The notes under the pieces: model-generated
The model's input: only the letters and a program-made list of their open reading frames with translations
What the model was told of the DNA's origin: nothing
Database searches by the model: none
Shown here: piece after piece, positions 8,975 through 16,633 of the stretch
Layout of the letters: each line of letters opens with the position of its first letter
Position numbering within the stretch: the stretch's first letter is position 1
Position numbers and translations under genes: made by a program
From: Lacticaseibacillus daqingensis
GTDB lineage: Bacteria; Bacillota; Bacilli; Lactobacillales; Lactobacillaceae
Assembly: GCF_003946115.1 (NCBI RefSeq)
Contig: NZ_RHOH01000004.1
Location: 154,216 to 218,215 of the forward strand
Length of the DNA: 64,000 nucleotides
Reading direction: 5' to 3'

Positions 8975-8999
8975 AAAATCGCCGACCAGCGGCGATTTT
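8975..8999 (-). terminator. Terminator of the PAS/apbE operon
   Basis: AAAATCGCC-N7-GGCGATTTT, with the minus strand running into TTTTTT. It lies just after the apbE stop. Confidence 0.85.
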
Positions 9000-9004
9000 G
9001 ACGC

Positions 9005-9925
9005 TCAATGGTGGAGCGTTGTCCCGATGACCTCAGTGTGCCCGTCTTGAAAGGCGAACACCGCCCCGAAGTGCGTTGGATCAGCCAGCCAGCCTGGGAT
9101 CGGGGCGCCGTGGAAGAACAGACGCTTGGCCTCCAGCTCCCCTTGGATCGAGTCCTTGGTGAACACGGTGACCCCCGCCAGCTCCGTCTGCAGCGGATAC
9201 CCCGTGCGCGGATCCATCAGGTGGTGGTACTTCTTGCCGTCCTTGACTAAGAAGCGCTCGTAGATGCCACTGGTGACGGCGGACACCGCCGGCAACAGCG
9301 TGGTGCCCAGATCCGTGTGGCGCGCACGCCCCGGATCTTGAACCCCGATCACCCACAAGCCGTCTTCACGGCGCGGTGAATCCCCGACGAACAGGAGGTT
9401 GCCCCCCAAGTCGATGATCCCTGCCTGCACCCCGTAGGCGCCCCACAGCGCGCGGATCTGGTCGGCGATGTAGCCCTTGGCGATGCCGCCGAGGTCCAGT
9501 TCCATGCCGGGATGCGCCAGGCTCACACTGTGCGTGGCCGCGTCCAGCGTCACCCCTTCCGGATCGCTGAGCGCCAGCCGGGCCGCAATGGCCATGTCGC
9601 TTGGGACATTGGCGCCGTTGAAACCGATTTTCCACAGCTTCACCAGTGGGCCGATCAGCGCGTTGAAGCCATAGTTCGCCTGACTCGCCGCGACGGCCTG
9701 CTGGATCAGGCGAAAGGTCGCGCTGGACACCACCACCGCCGCGTGACCGGCCGCGTGGTTGACCGACATTACCTCGGACGCCGGCCGGTTGACGGTCAGG
9801 CGGTCCTCCTCGCGGTTGATCAGCACTGCGGCGGCATCCAGTGCCGCATCATCTGCTTCCCCAAAGACGGTCAGGTTGATGCGCGTGCCCAACGCGTGCA
9901 GGGTCAAGTCTCGCCGTGTCGTCAT
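9005..9925 (-). CDS. apbE: FAD:protein FMN transferase (ApbE family), no export signal
   Basis: A 306-residue ApbE-type flavin transferase, which uses FAD to attach FMN through a phosphodiester bond to Thr or Ser in a DxxS/T-GA-T/S motif of target proteins. Motifs: MELDLGGIAKGYIADQI near the middle, IDLGGNLLFVGDSP, and the metal/FAD site TSGIYERFLVKDGKKYHHL followed by MDPRTGYPLQTELAGVTV. There is no signal peptide or lipobox, so it should act in the cytosol. The ATG at 9925 starts one base after the stop of the PAS protein gene and has no ribosome site of its own, pointing to translational coupling. A longer frame running upstream overlaps the PAS gene in another phase and is not coding. The neighbouring protein carries six copies of the acceptor motif and is the evident substrate. 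Confidence 0.95.
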   Translation of the reverse strand: MTTRRDLTLHALGTRINLTVFGEADDAALDAAAVLINREEDRLTVNRPASEVMSVNHAAGHAAVVVSSATFRLIQQAVAASQANYGFNALIGPLVKLWKIGFNGANVPSDMAIAARLALSDPEGVTLDAATHSVSLAHPGMELDLGGIAKGYIADQIRALWGAYGVQAGIIDLGGNLLFVGDSPRREDGLWVIGVQDPGRARHTDLGTTLLPAVSAVTSGIYERFLVKDGKKYHHLMDPRTGYPLQTELAGVTVFTKDSIQGELEAKRLFFHGAPIPGWLADPTHFGAVFAFQDGHTEVIGTTLHH

Positions 9926-9926
9926 C

Positions 9927-10649
9927 TTACAGGTCGTAGTTGAACGGACCCGGCTTGCTGGCATCCGCTGGGGCCTCGGAAGCGCCGGTGGAGGCATCAG
10001 CCTTCGGTGCCGGGGCTGCTTCTTCCTCGGAGGCCCCGGTGGAGGCATCGGCGACTGGCGCTGCCTCTTCCTCAGACGCACCCGTGGACGCATCGGCTGC
10101 TGGGGCTGCTTCTTCTTCGGACGCCCCAGTAACGGCATCGGCTGCCGGCGCCGCTTCCTCTTCAGACGCGCCGGTGGACGCATCGGTCCCGGTCTTGCCA
10201 TCTGCCTTGGACGCCCCGGTGGACGCATCAGACCAGCCACCGTTCTCGTAGGCGGTCAGAATGGCTTCAACGCTGCCGGTGAATTCGATGGTACCCAAGT
10301 ACGCGCCGTCTTCATCGCGCAGCGCGTAGTACTGGATGAACACGCGGTGGCCGTGCATCATCAGCGGCCGCGCGACAAAATCACGGGAGCCATCCTTGAA
10401 GCTGTCGATGATCTTAGACACGATCGGCCAAGCTTTGGCGGGGTGGCAGTCCTTGACGTGTTCGCCGAGCGCCTTGGGCGAGCGCACGTGCTCGCGGTTC
10501 GGCTTGTTGGAGAACCAGGAGAAGTGATCGGTGTGGTCGATCAGGTCAATTTCAAACGGAATGGTGCTGAAAATCTGCTGGACTTCGGTCAGCGTCAGCC
10601 GGCCGGTGGCAAAGTTGATGTAAGCCCCATCAAATTCTGGTTTAGTCAT
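9927..10649 (-). CDS. PAS_10-domain protein with six tandem flavinylation motifs
   Basis: A 240-residue protein in two parts. Residues about 5-133 resemble the PAS_10 domain, once grouped under DUF438, with HVKDCHPAKAWPIVSKIID, then HRVFIQYYALRDEDGAYLG and TIEFTGSVEAIL. Residues 141-224 form a linker with six heptads: DASTGAS at 141, 156, 186, 201 and 218, and DAVTGAS at 171. The first five intervals start with exactly 15 residues each and the last is 17; spacers are rich in Glu, Ala and Pro. D-x-S/T/V-T-G-A-S fits the ApbE acceptor motif, so up to six FMN groups could be attached at Thr144, 159, 174, 189, 204 and 221 (inference). No signal peptide or membrane segment is present and no FMN-bind domain surrounds the motifs. 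A strong ribosome site (GAGGAGG) precedes the ATG. apbE follows directly. Confidence 0.85.
   Translation of the reverse strand: MTKPEFDGAYINFATGRLTLTEVQQIFSTIPFEIDLIDHTDHFSWFSNKPNREHVRSPKALGEHVKDCHPAKAWPIVSKIIDSFKDGSRDFVARPLMMHGHRVFIQYYALRDEDGAYLGTIEFTGSVEAILTAYENGGWSDASTGASKADGKTGTDASTGASEEEAAPAADAVTGASEEEAAPAADASTGASEEEAAPVADASTGASEEEAAPAPKADASTGASEAPADASKPGPFNYDL
10015..10230 (-). repeat. Six-copy, 45-bp-period repeat encoding DxxTGAS heptads
   Basis: The repeat lies in the 3' half of the PAS_10 gene. Each copy encodes the same heptad but uses different synonymous codons (Thr as ACC, ACG or ACT; Gly as GGC, GGG or GGT). The copies are therefore not recent slippage products, and the amino-acid sequence appears to be conserved by selection. 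Confidence 0.8.
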
Positions 10650-10683
10650 GGTAGTTCCTCCTCTGAGTGTTCATTCAAAGCGG

Positions 10684-10717
10684 TTGCGCGGCCTTCCCAA
10701 GTCCGCTATGCTGGACT
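10684..10717 (+). promoter_or_regulatory. Promoter of the AraC regulator with overlapping palindrome
   Basis: -35 TTGCGC (10684-10689), a 17-base spacer and -10 TATGCT (10707-10712). The inverted repeat AGTCC-N8-GGACT (10700-10717) straddles the -10, as expected of an autoregulatory operator. The 83-bp gap also has to hold the divergent promoter for the PAS/apbE operon. Confidence 0.6.
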
Positions 10718-10732
10718 GAGGAGGTGGGCACC

Positions 10733-11593
10733 GTGTTACAGACAAATTCAGGGACCCAACCGGTCACATTAGACCTCGTCCCAATGCTGGCGGCAGGCAC
10801 CGCATCGCGGGTCCCGTTCGCCATTTTACAAAATCGCGCCGACTGCCTCATGCAGCTGCCGGGGCGGCCGGTCACGCTGAAGGTTGGCGATATCGCGTTG
10901 ATCCGCGCGTCAACCGCCGTGACCTTAGCGCCGCTGACCGCGGGCCAGGCGCTGGATGCGCGCTTATTCCAGTTACCCATCGCCACCGACTCGGGCTTTG
11001 GCCCCAACGAGTTGATCAGCTCCATGCTGACCACGATGGACGATGCACACATCGTGTTTCGCCGCATCGATCACCGGCTGACGAATGGCTACTGCGATCA
11101 GCTGGCGCGCTTGGCCGAAGCAGCGCCACAGGACGCGCTGTTGAGCTATGAGCAAGGGATGCTCGCCCACCTGTTGCTGACAGAGCTGTCCCGCTCGGAC
11201 CTCAACGCGATGATGATCATCGAATCTGATTTTCCGGAAACCGACTTGCGCCGGACCCCGAAGGCCCGCCAAGCAGGCGTCATCCTTAACTATATCATGA
11301 CCAACATCGCCACGGTCACCCTGCAAGGGGCGGCCGCCCATTTTGGCTACGAGCCCAATTACTTCTCACGCCTGTGCCACCAGCTGTTTCAAAAACCCTT
11401 CTCCGAAGAGGTGCGCTTCATCCGGATGAACCAGGCCAAGAAGCTGCTGGAGCTGACGCCGCAAAGCGTCAACGATATCGCCTTTGCGCTGGGCTACAAG
11501 AACCCCGCCAACTTCGATCATCACTTCAAGGCATACACCGGGCAGACGCCCTCCGAGTTCCGGCGGGCGGTTCAAGCCCAGCCGTTGCACTGA
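10733..11593 (+). CDS. AraC-family transcriptional regulator
   Basis: A 286-residue protein with an N-terminal cupin-like effector domain (about 1-170) and a C-terminal double helix-turn-helix. The latter shows VTLQGAAAHFGYEPNYFSRL and then SVNDIAFALGYKNPANFDHH, ending in the AraC signature FKAYTGQTPSEFRR. The GTG at 10733 is favoured by GAGGAGG upstream and by a promoter that would start the transcript near 10719; the frame extends further up but crosses that promoter. It is divergent from the PAS_10/apbE operon and probably controls it (inference). The effector is unknown; a redox or flavin signal would fit. Confidence 0.9.
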   Translation: MLQTNSGTQPVTLDLVPMLAAGTASRVPFAILQNRADCLMQLPGRPVTLKVGDIALIRASTAVTLAPLTAGQALDARLFQLPIATDSGFGPNELISSMLTTMDDAHIVFRRIDHRLTNGYCDQLARLAEAAPQDALLSYEQGMLAHLLLTELSRSDLNAMMIIESDFPETDLRRTPKARQAGVILNYIMTNIATVTLQGAAAHFGYEPNYFSRLCHQLFQKPFSEEVRFIRMNQAKKLLELTPQSVNDIAFALGYKNPANFDHHFKAYTGQTPSEFRRAVQAQPLH

Positions 11594-11604
11594 CCCTTGC
11601 CGGC

Positions 11605-11637
11605 AAACGCCCACCGCATCCTGCGGTGGGCGTTTTG
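11605..11637. terminator. Terminator shared by the AraC and FAD synthetase genes
   Basis: AAACGCCCACCGCA/TGCGGTGGGCGTTT with a 3-base loop and TTTT. It lies between converging genes and is symmetrical enough to act in both directions. Confidence 0.85.
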
Positions 11638-11641
11638 CGCG

Positions 11642-12424
11642 TCAGGCCATGGCGGCGCTGGTTGCCGTCAGCGCATGGATGAACCGCAACTCGACGGCAT
11701 GCGGGCCCATCGGCAAGCCCAGCACACGCGGCGCTATCACGACCGCCGTGGTCATCGTCCCGTCTGCCAGCCTCACCTGGTAGCAGCCATTAGGAGGTAA
11801 CTGCTGCGCGATGAAGGGCACCATGGCATCGCCTGACGCCGCTAGCGCCACCTGATACGGGTGACCCAGCAACTGTTCGGCGGTGCGCAATTGACCGGTG
11901 GCGATCAGATGGCGAATGCGCGTGGAAGAGACCTTTTGCTTGCCGGCGTCCAGCTCGGCCACCACGGTCGTTGTGAAGCGGCCGGCGGCTAGCGCTGGCA
12001 ACGTGTCAACAGAGGTCGTCCCACCCCTGCCGAACGTGTAATCAAACCCTGCGACCACGTGCTTGGCGCCGAGGCGCACCAGAAAGTCATCGACGAACGT
12101 CTGTGGGCTTAAGCTTGCGAAGGAGCGTGTGAAGCGCACGACGTACAGGCGATCGACGCCCAGGGCCGCCATCAAGTCGGCTTTTTGGCCGATCGTGGTC
12201 AGGTAGCGAAAGGTCTGGTGATGACTGGGAAACACGGCTGACGCGTGCTGGTCGAAGGTCATCACCGACAGCGGCAGGTGCGCCTTTTGGGCGATCGTCC
12301 GGGCGGTCTGGATCACCCGTTGATGGCCCATGTGTACGCCGTCGAAGAAGCCGAGCGCGAGCACGCACGGTGCGCTTGGGGTCAGCGTTTGAATGCTGTC
12401 GGGATCGAGCGTGATCACTTCCAT
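11642..12424 (-). CDS. FAD synthetase (RibF-like, flavokinase half not recognisable)
   Basis: A 260-residue protein whose first 185 residues match the FMN adenylyltransferase domain of RibF: GFFDGVHMGHQRVI, FDYTFGRGGTTS and KVSSTRIRHLI. Bifunctional RibF is about 310 residues, and its C-terminal riboflavin kinase carries a PTAN motif. Here the last 75 residues are short and lack it, so the protein likely makes FAD from FMN but does not phosphorylate riboflavin (inference). It follows pox by 20 bases with AAAGGAGG before the ATG. FAD is both the pyruvate oxidase cofactor and the ApbE substrate, so the position makes sense. Confidence 0.82.
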   Translation of the reverse strand: MEVITLDPDSIQTLTPSAPCVLALGFFDGVHMGHQRVIQTARTIAQKAHLPLSVMTFDQHASAVFPSHHQTFRYLTTIGQKADLMAALGVDRLYVVRFTRSFASLSPQTFVDDFLVRLGAKHVVAGFDYTFGRGGTTSVDTLPALAAGRFTTTVVAELDAGKQKVSSTRIRHLIATGQLRTAEQLLGHPYQVALAASGDAMVPFIAQQLPPNGCYQVRLADGTMTTAVVIAPRVLGLPMGPHAVELRFIHALTATSAAMA

Positions 12425-12444
12425 GCGTGGCGGCCTCCTTTAGG

Positions 12445-14250
12445 TTACTTGTTTTTCTTGCTGCTTTTCTTGTTCTTAGTGGCAGCCACCCGCGCGGTTT
12501 CGATCTGCGCATCCTTGGCTTCCTTCAGGAAAGCGCGGAGCGGCCGAAGCGCCTGAGCGTCGTACTTGGCCACGAATTCATCGATCTGCTTTTGATCCTG
12601 GTACGCCGGGTCGAGGAACATGTGCTGCGTGGTGAATGGCATCTTGTGGGTCAGCTTAACGTCGATGACCACAGGCAATGCCGTGTTCTTGGCGTCGTCG
12701 ATGGCGGCCTGAAATTCTGCCTTATTGCGCACCGTGTACGCCTTGGCACCCATGCCTTCGCCGATCTTCGCCCAGTCGGTGTCCGGAATGTCGACCCCGG
12801 ACAGTGGCTGGTGGGAATCGTCGCGCTGCTCAGCTTCAATGAAACCCAGCGTGGCGTTGGAGAAGACCACGTTGATGATGTGCAAGCCGTACTTCACTTG
12901 CGTCAAAATCTCTTCGCAAAGCATCGCGTACGCGCCATCACCGCTCAGGCTGTAAACGTCGCGGTCTGGGTAGAGCACCTTCGCGGAAATTGCGGCTGGC
13001 AGGCCGTAACCCATCGTCGCGTACTTCCCAGAAGTGCTCCACTTTTGCGTGTGCTTGATGTCGATCAGGCGCTCGAAGTTGATGTTCACGTTGCCGACAT
13101 CAACGGCCCAAACGGCCTTGTCTGAAGCGGTCTTGTTCAGCACGTCGAAGATCGGTTCTGGGCGCACTGGAGATTCCGTGGAGTCCTTGAAGCTATCCTG
13201 CCACTTGACCCAGTTCTTCTTGTTTTCGATAGACGCGGTGTACAGCGGGGTCGCCTCGCGTTCCTTGCCGGCCTTGTAGATGGCCTTCAGGGCTTCCTTG
13301 CTGTCGGCGAGGATAGCCACGTCGTTGTGGCGCCGCTTGCCCAGCTTCGTGCCTTCGATATCGATCTGGATGACCTTGGCGGATGGGTTGAAGAGCAGGC
13401 TAGCGAATGGGACGTCGTTACCGACCCAGAGGATCAGGTCCGTTGCCATCGCCAGCTCAACGCCAGGCTTTGGTGCCACACGGCCGGTGGACCCCAGGTA
13501 AGCCGGGTAGTCTTCATCCAGAATACCCTTCGCCAAAACGGAAGAGATCATCGGCATCTTGAACTTTTCGGAGACCTTGATCAATTGCTTGCGCGCGTGC
13601 TTGGCTCCGAGGCCGAAGTAGATGATCGGGCCCTTGGCCGCGGCGATCAGCTTCACGGCTTCGTCGATGCGAACCGGGTCTGGCTTGATCGCGTAAGGTT
13701 CGATCTGGGTGTTCGCGTTAGAGACATAGTTATCCTTGATCTGTGCCCAGCCGAAGTCCTTCGGGATGGTGACAACCGCAGGACCCTTCTTTTCGTAGGC
13801 TTCCTGGATGGCTTCGTCGATCACCTTTGGCAGGCTTTGCGCCGTCATCACGGTGCGGTTGAAGACGGCCACGTCATTGAAGATCGGCTCTTCGTTCATC
13901 GCCTGGAAGAAGTCGATGTTCATGTTCTTGGATGGGACCTGCGCCACGATCGCCAGAACTGGCACGCGATCGATCTTCGCGTCGTACAGGCCGTTCATCA
14001 AGTGAACCGCGCCCGGGCCGGCGGAACCGAAGCAGACCCCGATTTTTCCTGAGAACTTCGCGTCAGCCGCAGCGGCCAAGGCCCCTGCTTCTTCATGCCG
14101 CACCTGGATGAATTTGATCTGATCTTTTTGGTTGTACAAAGCGTTCATCGTGGAGTCAAAAGAACCACCAGGATAACCGTAGATGTGATCAACGCCCCAA
14201 GATTCGATGACCTTGAGGACTGCATCTGAGCCGCTAATTGTCTGTGCCAT
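12445..14250 (-). CDS. pox: Pyruvate oxidase (acetyl-phosphate and H2O2 forming)
   Basis: A 601-residue ThDP- and FAD-dependent flavoenzyme that converts pyruvate, phosphate and oxygen to acetyl phosphate, CO2 and H2O2, giving aerobic lactobacilli extra ATP. N-terminal pyrimidine-binding domain with YGYPGGSFDSTMNAL and the ThDP glutamate in VRHEEAGALAAAAD. A central FAD domain contains STGRVAPKPGVELAMATDL. The C-terminal ThDP motif SLSGDGAYAMLCEEILTQ lies near residue 430, with the metal-binding end VVFSNATLGFIEAEQ. A lysine-rich tail (KNKKSSKKNK) is typical. The ribosome site AGGAGG precedes the ATG. A CcpA-type cre site lies about 185 bases upstream. Confidence 0.95.
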   Translation of the reverse strand: MAQTISGSDAVLKVIESWGVDHIYGYPGGSFDSTMNALYNQKDQIKFIQVRHEEAGALAAAADAKFSGKIGVCFGSAGPGAVHLMNGLYDAKIDRVPVLAIVAQVPSKNMNIDFFQAMNEEPIFNDVAVFNRTVMTAQSLPKVIDEAIQEAYEKKGPAVVTIPKDFGWAQIKDNYVSNANTQIEPYAIKPDPVRIDEAVKLIAAAKGPIIYFGLGAKHARKQLIKVSEKFKMPMISSVLAKGILDEDYPAYLGSTGRVAPKPGVELAMATDLILWVGNDVPFASLLFNPSAKVIQIDIEGTKLGKRRHNDVAILADSKEALKAIYKAGKEREATPLYTASIENKKNWVKWQDSFKDSTESPVRPEPIFDVLNKTASDKAVWAVDVGNVNINFERLIDIKHTQKWSTSGKYATMGYGLPAAISAKVLYPDRDVYSLSGDGAYAMLCEEILTQVKYGLHIINVVFSNATLGFIEAEQRDDSHQPLSGVDIPDTDWAKIGEGMGAKAYTVRNKAEFQAAIDDAKNTALPVVIDVKLTHKMPFTTQHMFLDPAYQDQKQIDEFVAKYDAQALRPLRAFLKEAKDAQIETARVAATKNKKSSKKNK

Positions 14251-14434
14251 AATGAGCCTCCTGTGTGTGTTTCACCTTATCAGCCAAACTGATACTATGG
14301 TTGAGTTTGTGCGAGCGCTACCACCGAGTTCGCTGGAACCGCTTTACAAGTGCTAGTCTATGCCCTTATGCGACTATTCACCATATCTGATTCTATCCTG
14401 TTTGTGCCACAAAACTGACAAAACTGTATCATTT

Positions 14435-14448
14435 TGTGAACGGTTACA
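14435..14448 (-). promoter_or_regulatory. Catabolite-responsive element (cre) upstream of pox
   Basis: TGTGAACGGTTACA matches the CcpA consensus TGWAANCGNTNWCA with one mismatch. The 14251-14558 gap otherwise holds no gene. Glucose repression of pox is known in lactobacilli, which fits. Confidence 0.6.
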
Positions 14449-14501
14449 CGAAACAGTGCTGCTAAGCGCCCACCCTCACGCCTTTTTATTACGCCAACTA
14501 A

Positions 14502-14525
14502 AAAGCCGTGTCAACTGACACAGCT
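14502..14525 (-). terminator. Terminator of the Nudix hydrolase gene
   Basis: On the minus strand AGCTGTGTCA-GT-TGACACGGCT is followed by TTTTTAG, about 35 bases after the stop. Confidence 0.7.
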
Positions 14526-14558
14526 CGACACGCGCACGTGAACACGCAAAAGATAGAT

Positions 14559-15020
14559 TCAACCAACACCACGAGCGACAAAGTCCGCCAACACCTGCCG
14601 GTAGCGCGGCACCATCGGCTCAGGCAGTCGATCCAGGGCCACCCATCGTAGCGCCAACGTCTCTGCGTCCGCGATGATCGGCGTGCCCGTCACGCTGGGC
14701 ACTACATACGCTACACTCACACTGTAAAACAGGTCGCCATTCGGGGCCGTTCGCAGCTGATCGCCGCCGTACACCCCCAGCAGCGTGAACGTGGCCGGAT
14801 CCAGTTGCAGGCCCGTTTCCTCCCAGGCTTCGCGCACCAGCACCTGCGCCGGGGTCTCCCCCAGCTCCATCAGGCCACCAACCAGTCCCCACCGCTTGGC
14901 CAGCTCATTGCGTTGCTGAAGTAACACCTCACCGCGTGGGTTCAAAATGACGCCACAGCTCCCACACAGGATGAGGGGACGGTGGCCGATGTCGGCGCGG
15001 AGATCGGAGACATAAGTCAT
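14559..15020 (-). CDS. Nudix hydrolase
   Basis: A 153-residue Nudix protein that hydrolyses a nucleoside-diphosphate-linked substrate. The Nudix box is complete: GLMELGETPAQVLVREAWEE followed by TGL, fitting G-x5-E-x7-RE-U-x-EE-x-GU. N-terminal CGSCGVILNPRGEVLLQQR is typical of NUDIX proteins active on NADH- or ADP-ribose-like compounds, but the substrate cannot be read. The ATG at 15020 is preceded by GGGAGGTG at good spacing; the longer frame upstream lacks such a site. It has its own terminator and stands alone. Confidence 0.9.
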   Translation of the reverse strand: MTYVSDLRADIGHRPLILCGSCGVILNPRGEVLLQQRNELAKRWGLVGGLMELGETPAQVLVREAWEETGLQLDPATFTLLGVYGGDQLRTAPNGDLFYSVSVAYVVPSVTGTPIIADAETLALRWVALDRLPEPMVPRYRQVLADFVARGVG

Positions 15021-15432
15021 CAGAAACACCTCCCTTGGCTTAATCTTAGTTAAGAATGCTGCATTCGCCAAGTCTTCTTTGTTCGTGAGTCAATCTAGGA
15101 AAACTTTCATTCCGAATCGTTTAATCAATCGCACTGCATTAGAATCAGCCTTCATTATCTAGATTGTCGATTTAAGACATATTGTTTCTACCTATAGGCG
15201 TAATTTATCCATGCATGGCATTAACAAATCCTGACACAATATTTTCCCTGTATCAACTTTGCATCATTGTGATATAGTTTTACTGGTATCGCTTCATTAT
15301 TGTCGTTACATTATGATCTTCTTATTACCATTAACAAGACTGAGCAAAAAGCATGTTGCTTTTAATTCGCGATGGAAAAGCGTCCAAATACTGATGACGG
15401 TAAAAGCTGAAACATACTTTGGAGGAAATAAT

Positions 15433-16131
15433 ATGGCAAAGCGCGTTCATGATCAAAAACCTAAAAAACCAATTTACAAGCGCATTTGGTTCTGGGTTTT
15501 AGTCGTTTTCATCTTAATCGGGGCGTCAGGCGCACTCGGCGGTCGCGGAGATGATGACAAGTCAGCATCTAAGGAGAGCGAGAAGACGTCACAGGCAACA
15601 AAGAAATCAAGCAGTTCAGAGGCTGTCACTAGTTCTTCCAAGAAGGAAGTAACAGAATCATCTCAACCCAAGGTATCCGCTGAGTTCTTGAGTGCGCTCG
15701 TGCGCGCAAAGTCCTATTCAAGCGTGATGCACATGTCGAAGCAAGGCATCTATGATCAGCTCACCGCCGAGATGGGCGACCAGTTCTCTGCTGAGGCCGC
15801 GCAGTACGCCGTGGATAACCTCAAGGCAGACTACAACGCGAATGCCTTGAAGAAGGCCAAAGACTATTTTGATCAGCAAAACATTTCCAAAGCTGGCCTT
15901 TACAAACAACTCACTGCGGCTCAAGGCGAAAAATTCACAGCCGCTGAAGCGCAATACGCGGTTGATAATCTGAAGGTTGATTATAATCAGGCTGCTTTGA
16001 AAAAGGCAAAGGATTACCAGAGTCAAATGCAGATGTCGCCTGACGGGATCAAAGACCAACTAACATCTTCTTATGGCGAGCAATTCACGGCAGAAGAGGC
16101 ACAATACGCGATTGATAACCTTAACAAATAG
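15433..16131 (+). CDS. Membrane-anchored protein with three Ltp-type helical repeats
   Basis: A 232-residue protein: a basic N-terminus, one membrane segment (about 15-37), a Ser/Lys/Glu-rich linker (about 40-85), and three copies of a 47-residue repeat. Each repeat ends in AQYAVDNL or AQYAIDNL, and the last two begin ALKKAKDY. The repeat is that of the Ltp family (host cell surface-exposed lipoprotein), first known from a superinfection-exclusion lipoprotein of the Streptococcus thermophilus phage TP-J34. There is no lipobox cysteine, so a membrane anchor replaces the lipid. Ribosome site GGAGG at 15421. Base composition is AT-richer than the neighbours. A phage-exclusion role is possible but these proteins are also common chromosomal genes of unknown use. 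Confidence 0.85.
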   Translation: MAKRVHDQKPKKPIYKRIWFWVLVVFILIGASGALGGRGDDDKSASKESEKTSQATKKSSSSEAVTSSSKKEVTESSQPKVSAEFLSALVRAKSYSSVMHMSKQGIYDQLTAEMGDQFSAEAAQYAVDNLKADYNANALKKAKDYFDQQNISKAGLYKQLTAAQGEKFTAAEAQYAVDNLKVDYNQAALKKAKDYQSQMQMSPDGIKDQLTSSYGEQFTAEEAQYAIDNLNK

Positions 16132-16275
16132 TCTTCTAGTCTCGTTTTGAGAGCCATCGCTCAAAAGACCACGCGTACGTACAATTATTTTCGAGGACAG
16201 TACACCAGCTTACCGGTGCATCCAACTTTCTATCTTATGCTTACACCTAACAAGCCGGAGCTGAAGTCAATCATT

Positions 16276-16312
16276 AAAAAAGCACATCTTCCGTTGTGAA
16301 GGTGTGCTTTTT
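16276..16312 (+). terminator. Terminator after the Ltp-repeat gene
   Basis: AAAAAGCACATCTTC/GAAGGTGTGCTTTTT with a 6-base loop. Confidence 0.8.
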
Positions 16313-16497
16313 GGGGGTACTAGATTCAAGAAGGCCAGAATCACCTGCAGGCATAGAAATTTCGTCGATTTATTTACACCGCAACCAGCTTTTCTATGCC
16401 CTCTGAGAGCTAAGTTTGACGCTCAGAGGCGTAGAGGCCCTCGTTAGAAAGCACACTTTAATAGCTCAAAAATCGACTCTCGCGTGCCTTGTAGCTG

Positions 16498-16629
16498 TTA
16501 TATGATCACGCTAAACGTTTGACTACCAACGCGAACGACTGTGAAAACTGTGTCGATGATGGCTTCCTCGTATGTCCGAGGAGAATGACCTGTCTCCTCA
16601 TCATGAACAATCAATCCCCCGTCGGTCAC
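16498..16629 (-). CDS. Very small ORF, unknown
   Basis: A 43-codon frame (VTDGGLIVHDEETGHSPRTY and on, ending QTFSVII) that begins with GTG seven bases after the stop region of the preceding 54-residue gene and could use its AAGAG as ribosome site. A TTG at 16632 is another possible start. The sequence has a charged first half and a hydrophobic end and resembles no family I recognise. It may be a coupled second gene or the frameshifted tail of the upstream one. Confidence 0.35.
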   Translation of the reverse strand: MTDGGLIVHDEETGHSPRTYEEAIIDTVFTVVRVGSQTFSVII

Positions 16630-16633
16630 CAAA

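Noticed and set aside
9926..10240. A 105-codon Pro/Arg-rich N-terminal extension of apbE
   Set aside because: It is the other-phase reading of the heptad repeats in the PAS_10 gene on the same strand; the ApbE fold begins at the ATG at 9925.
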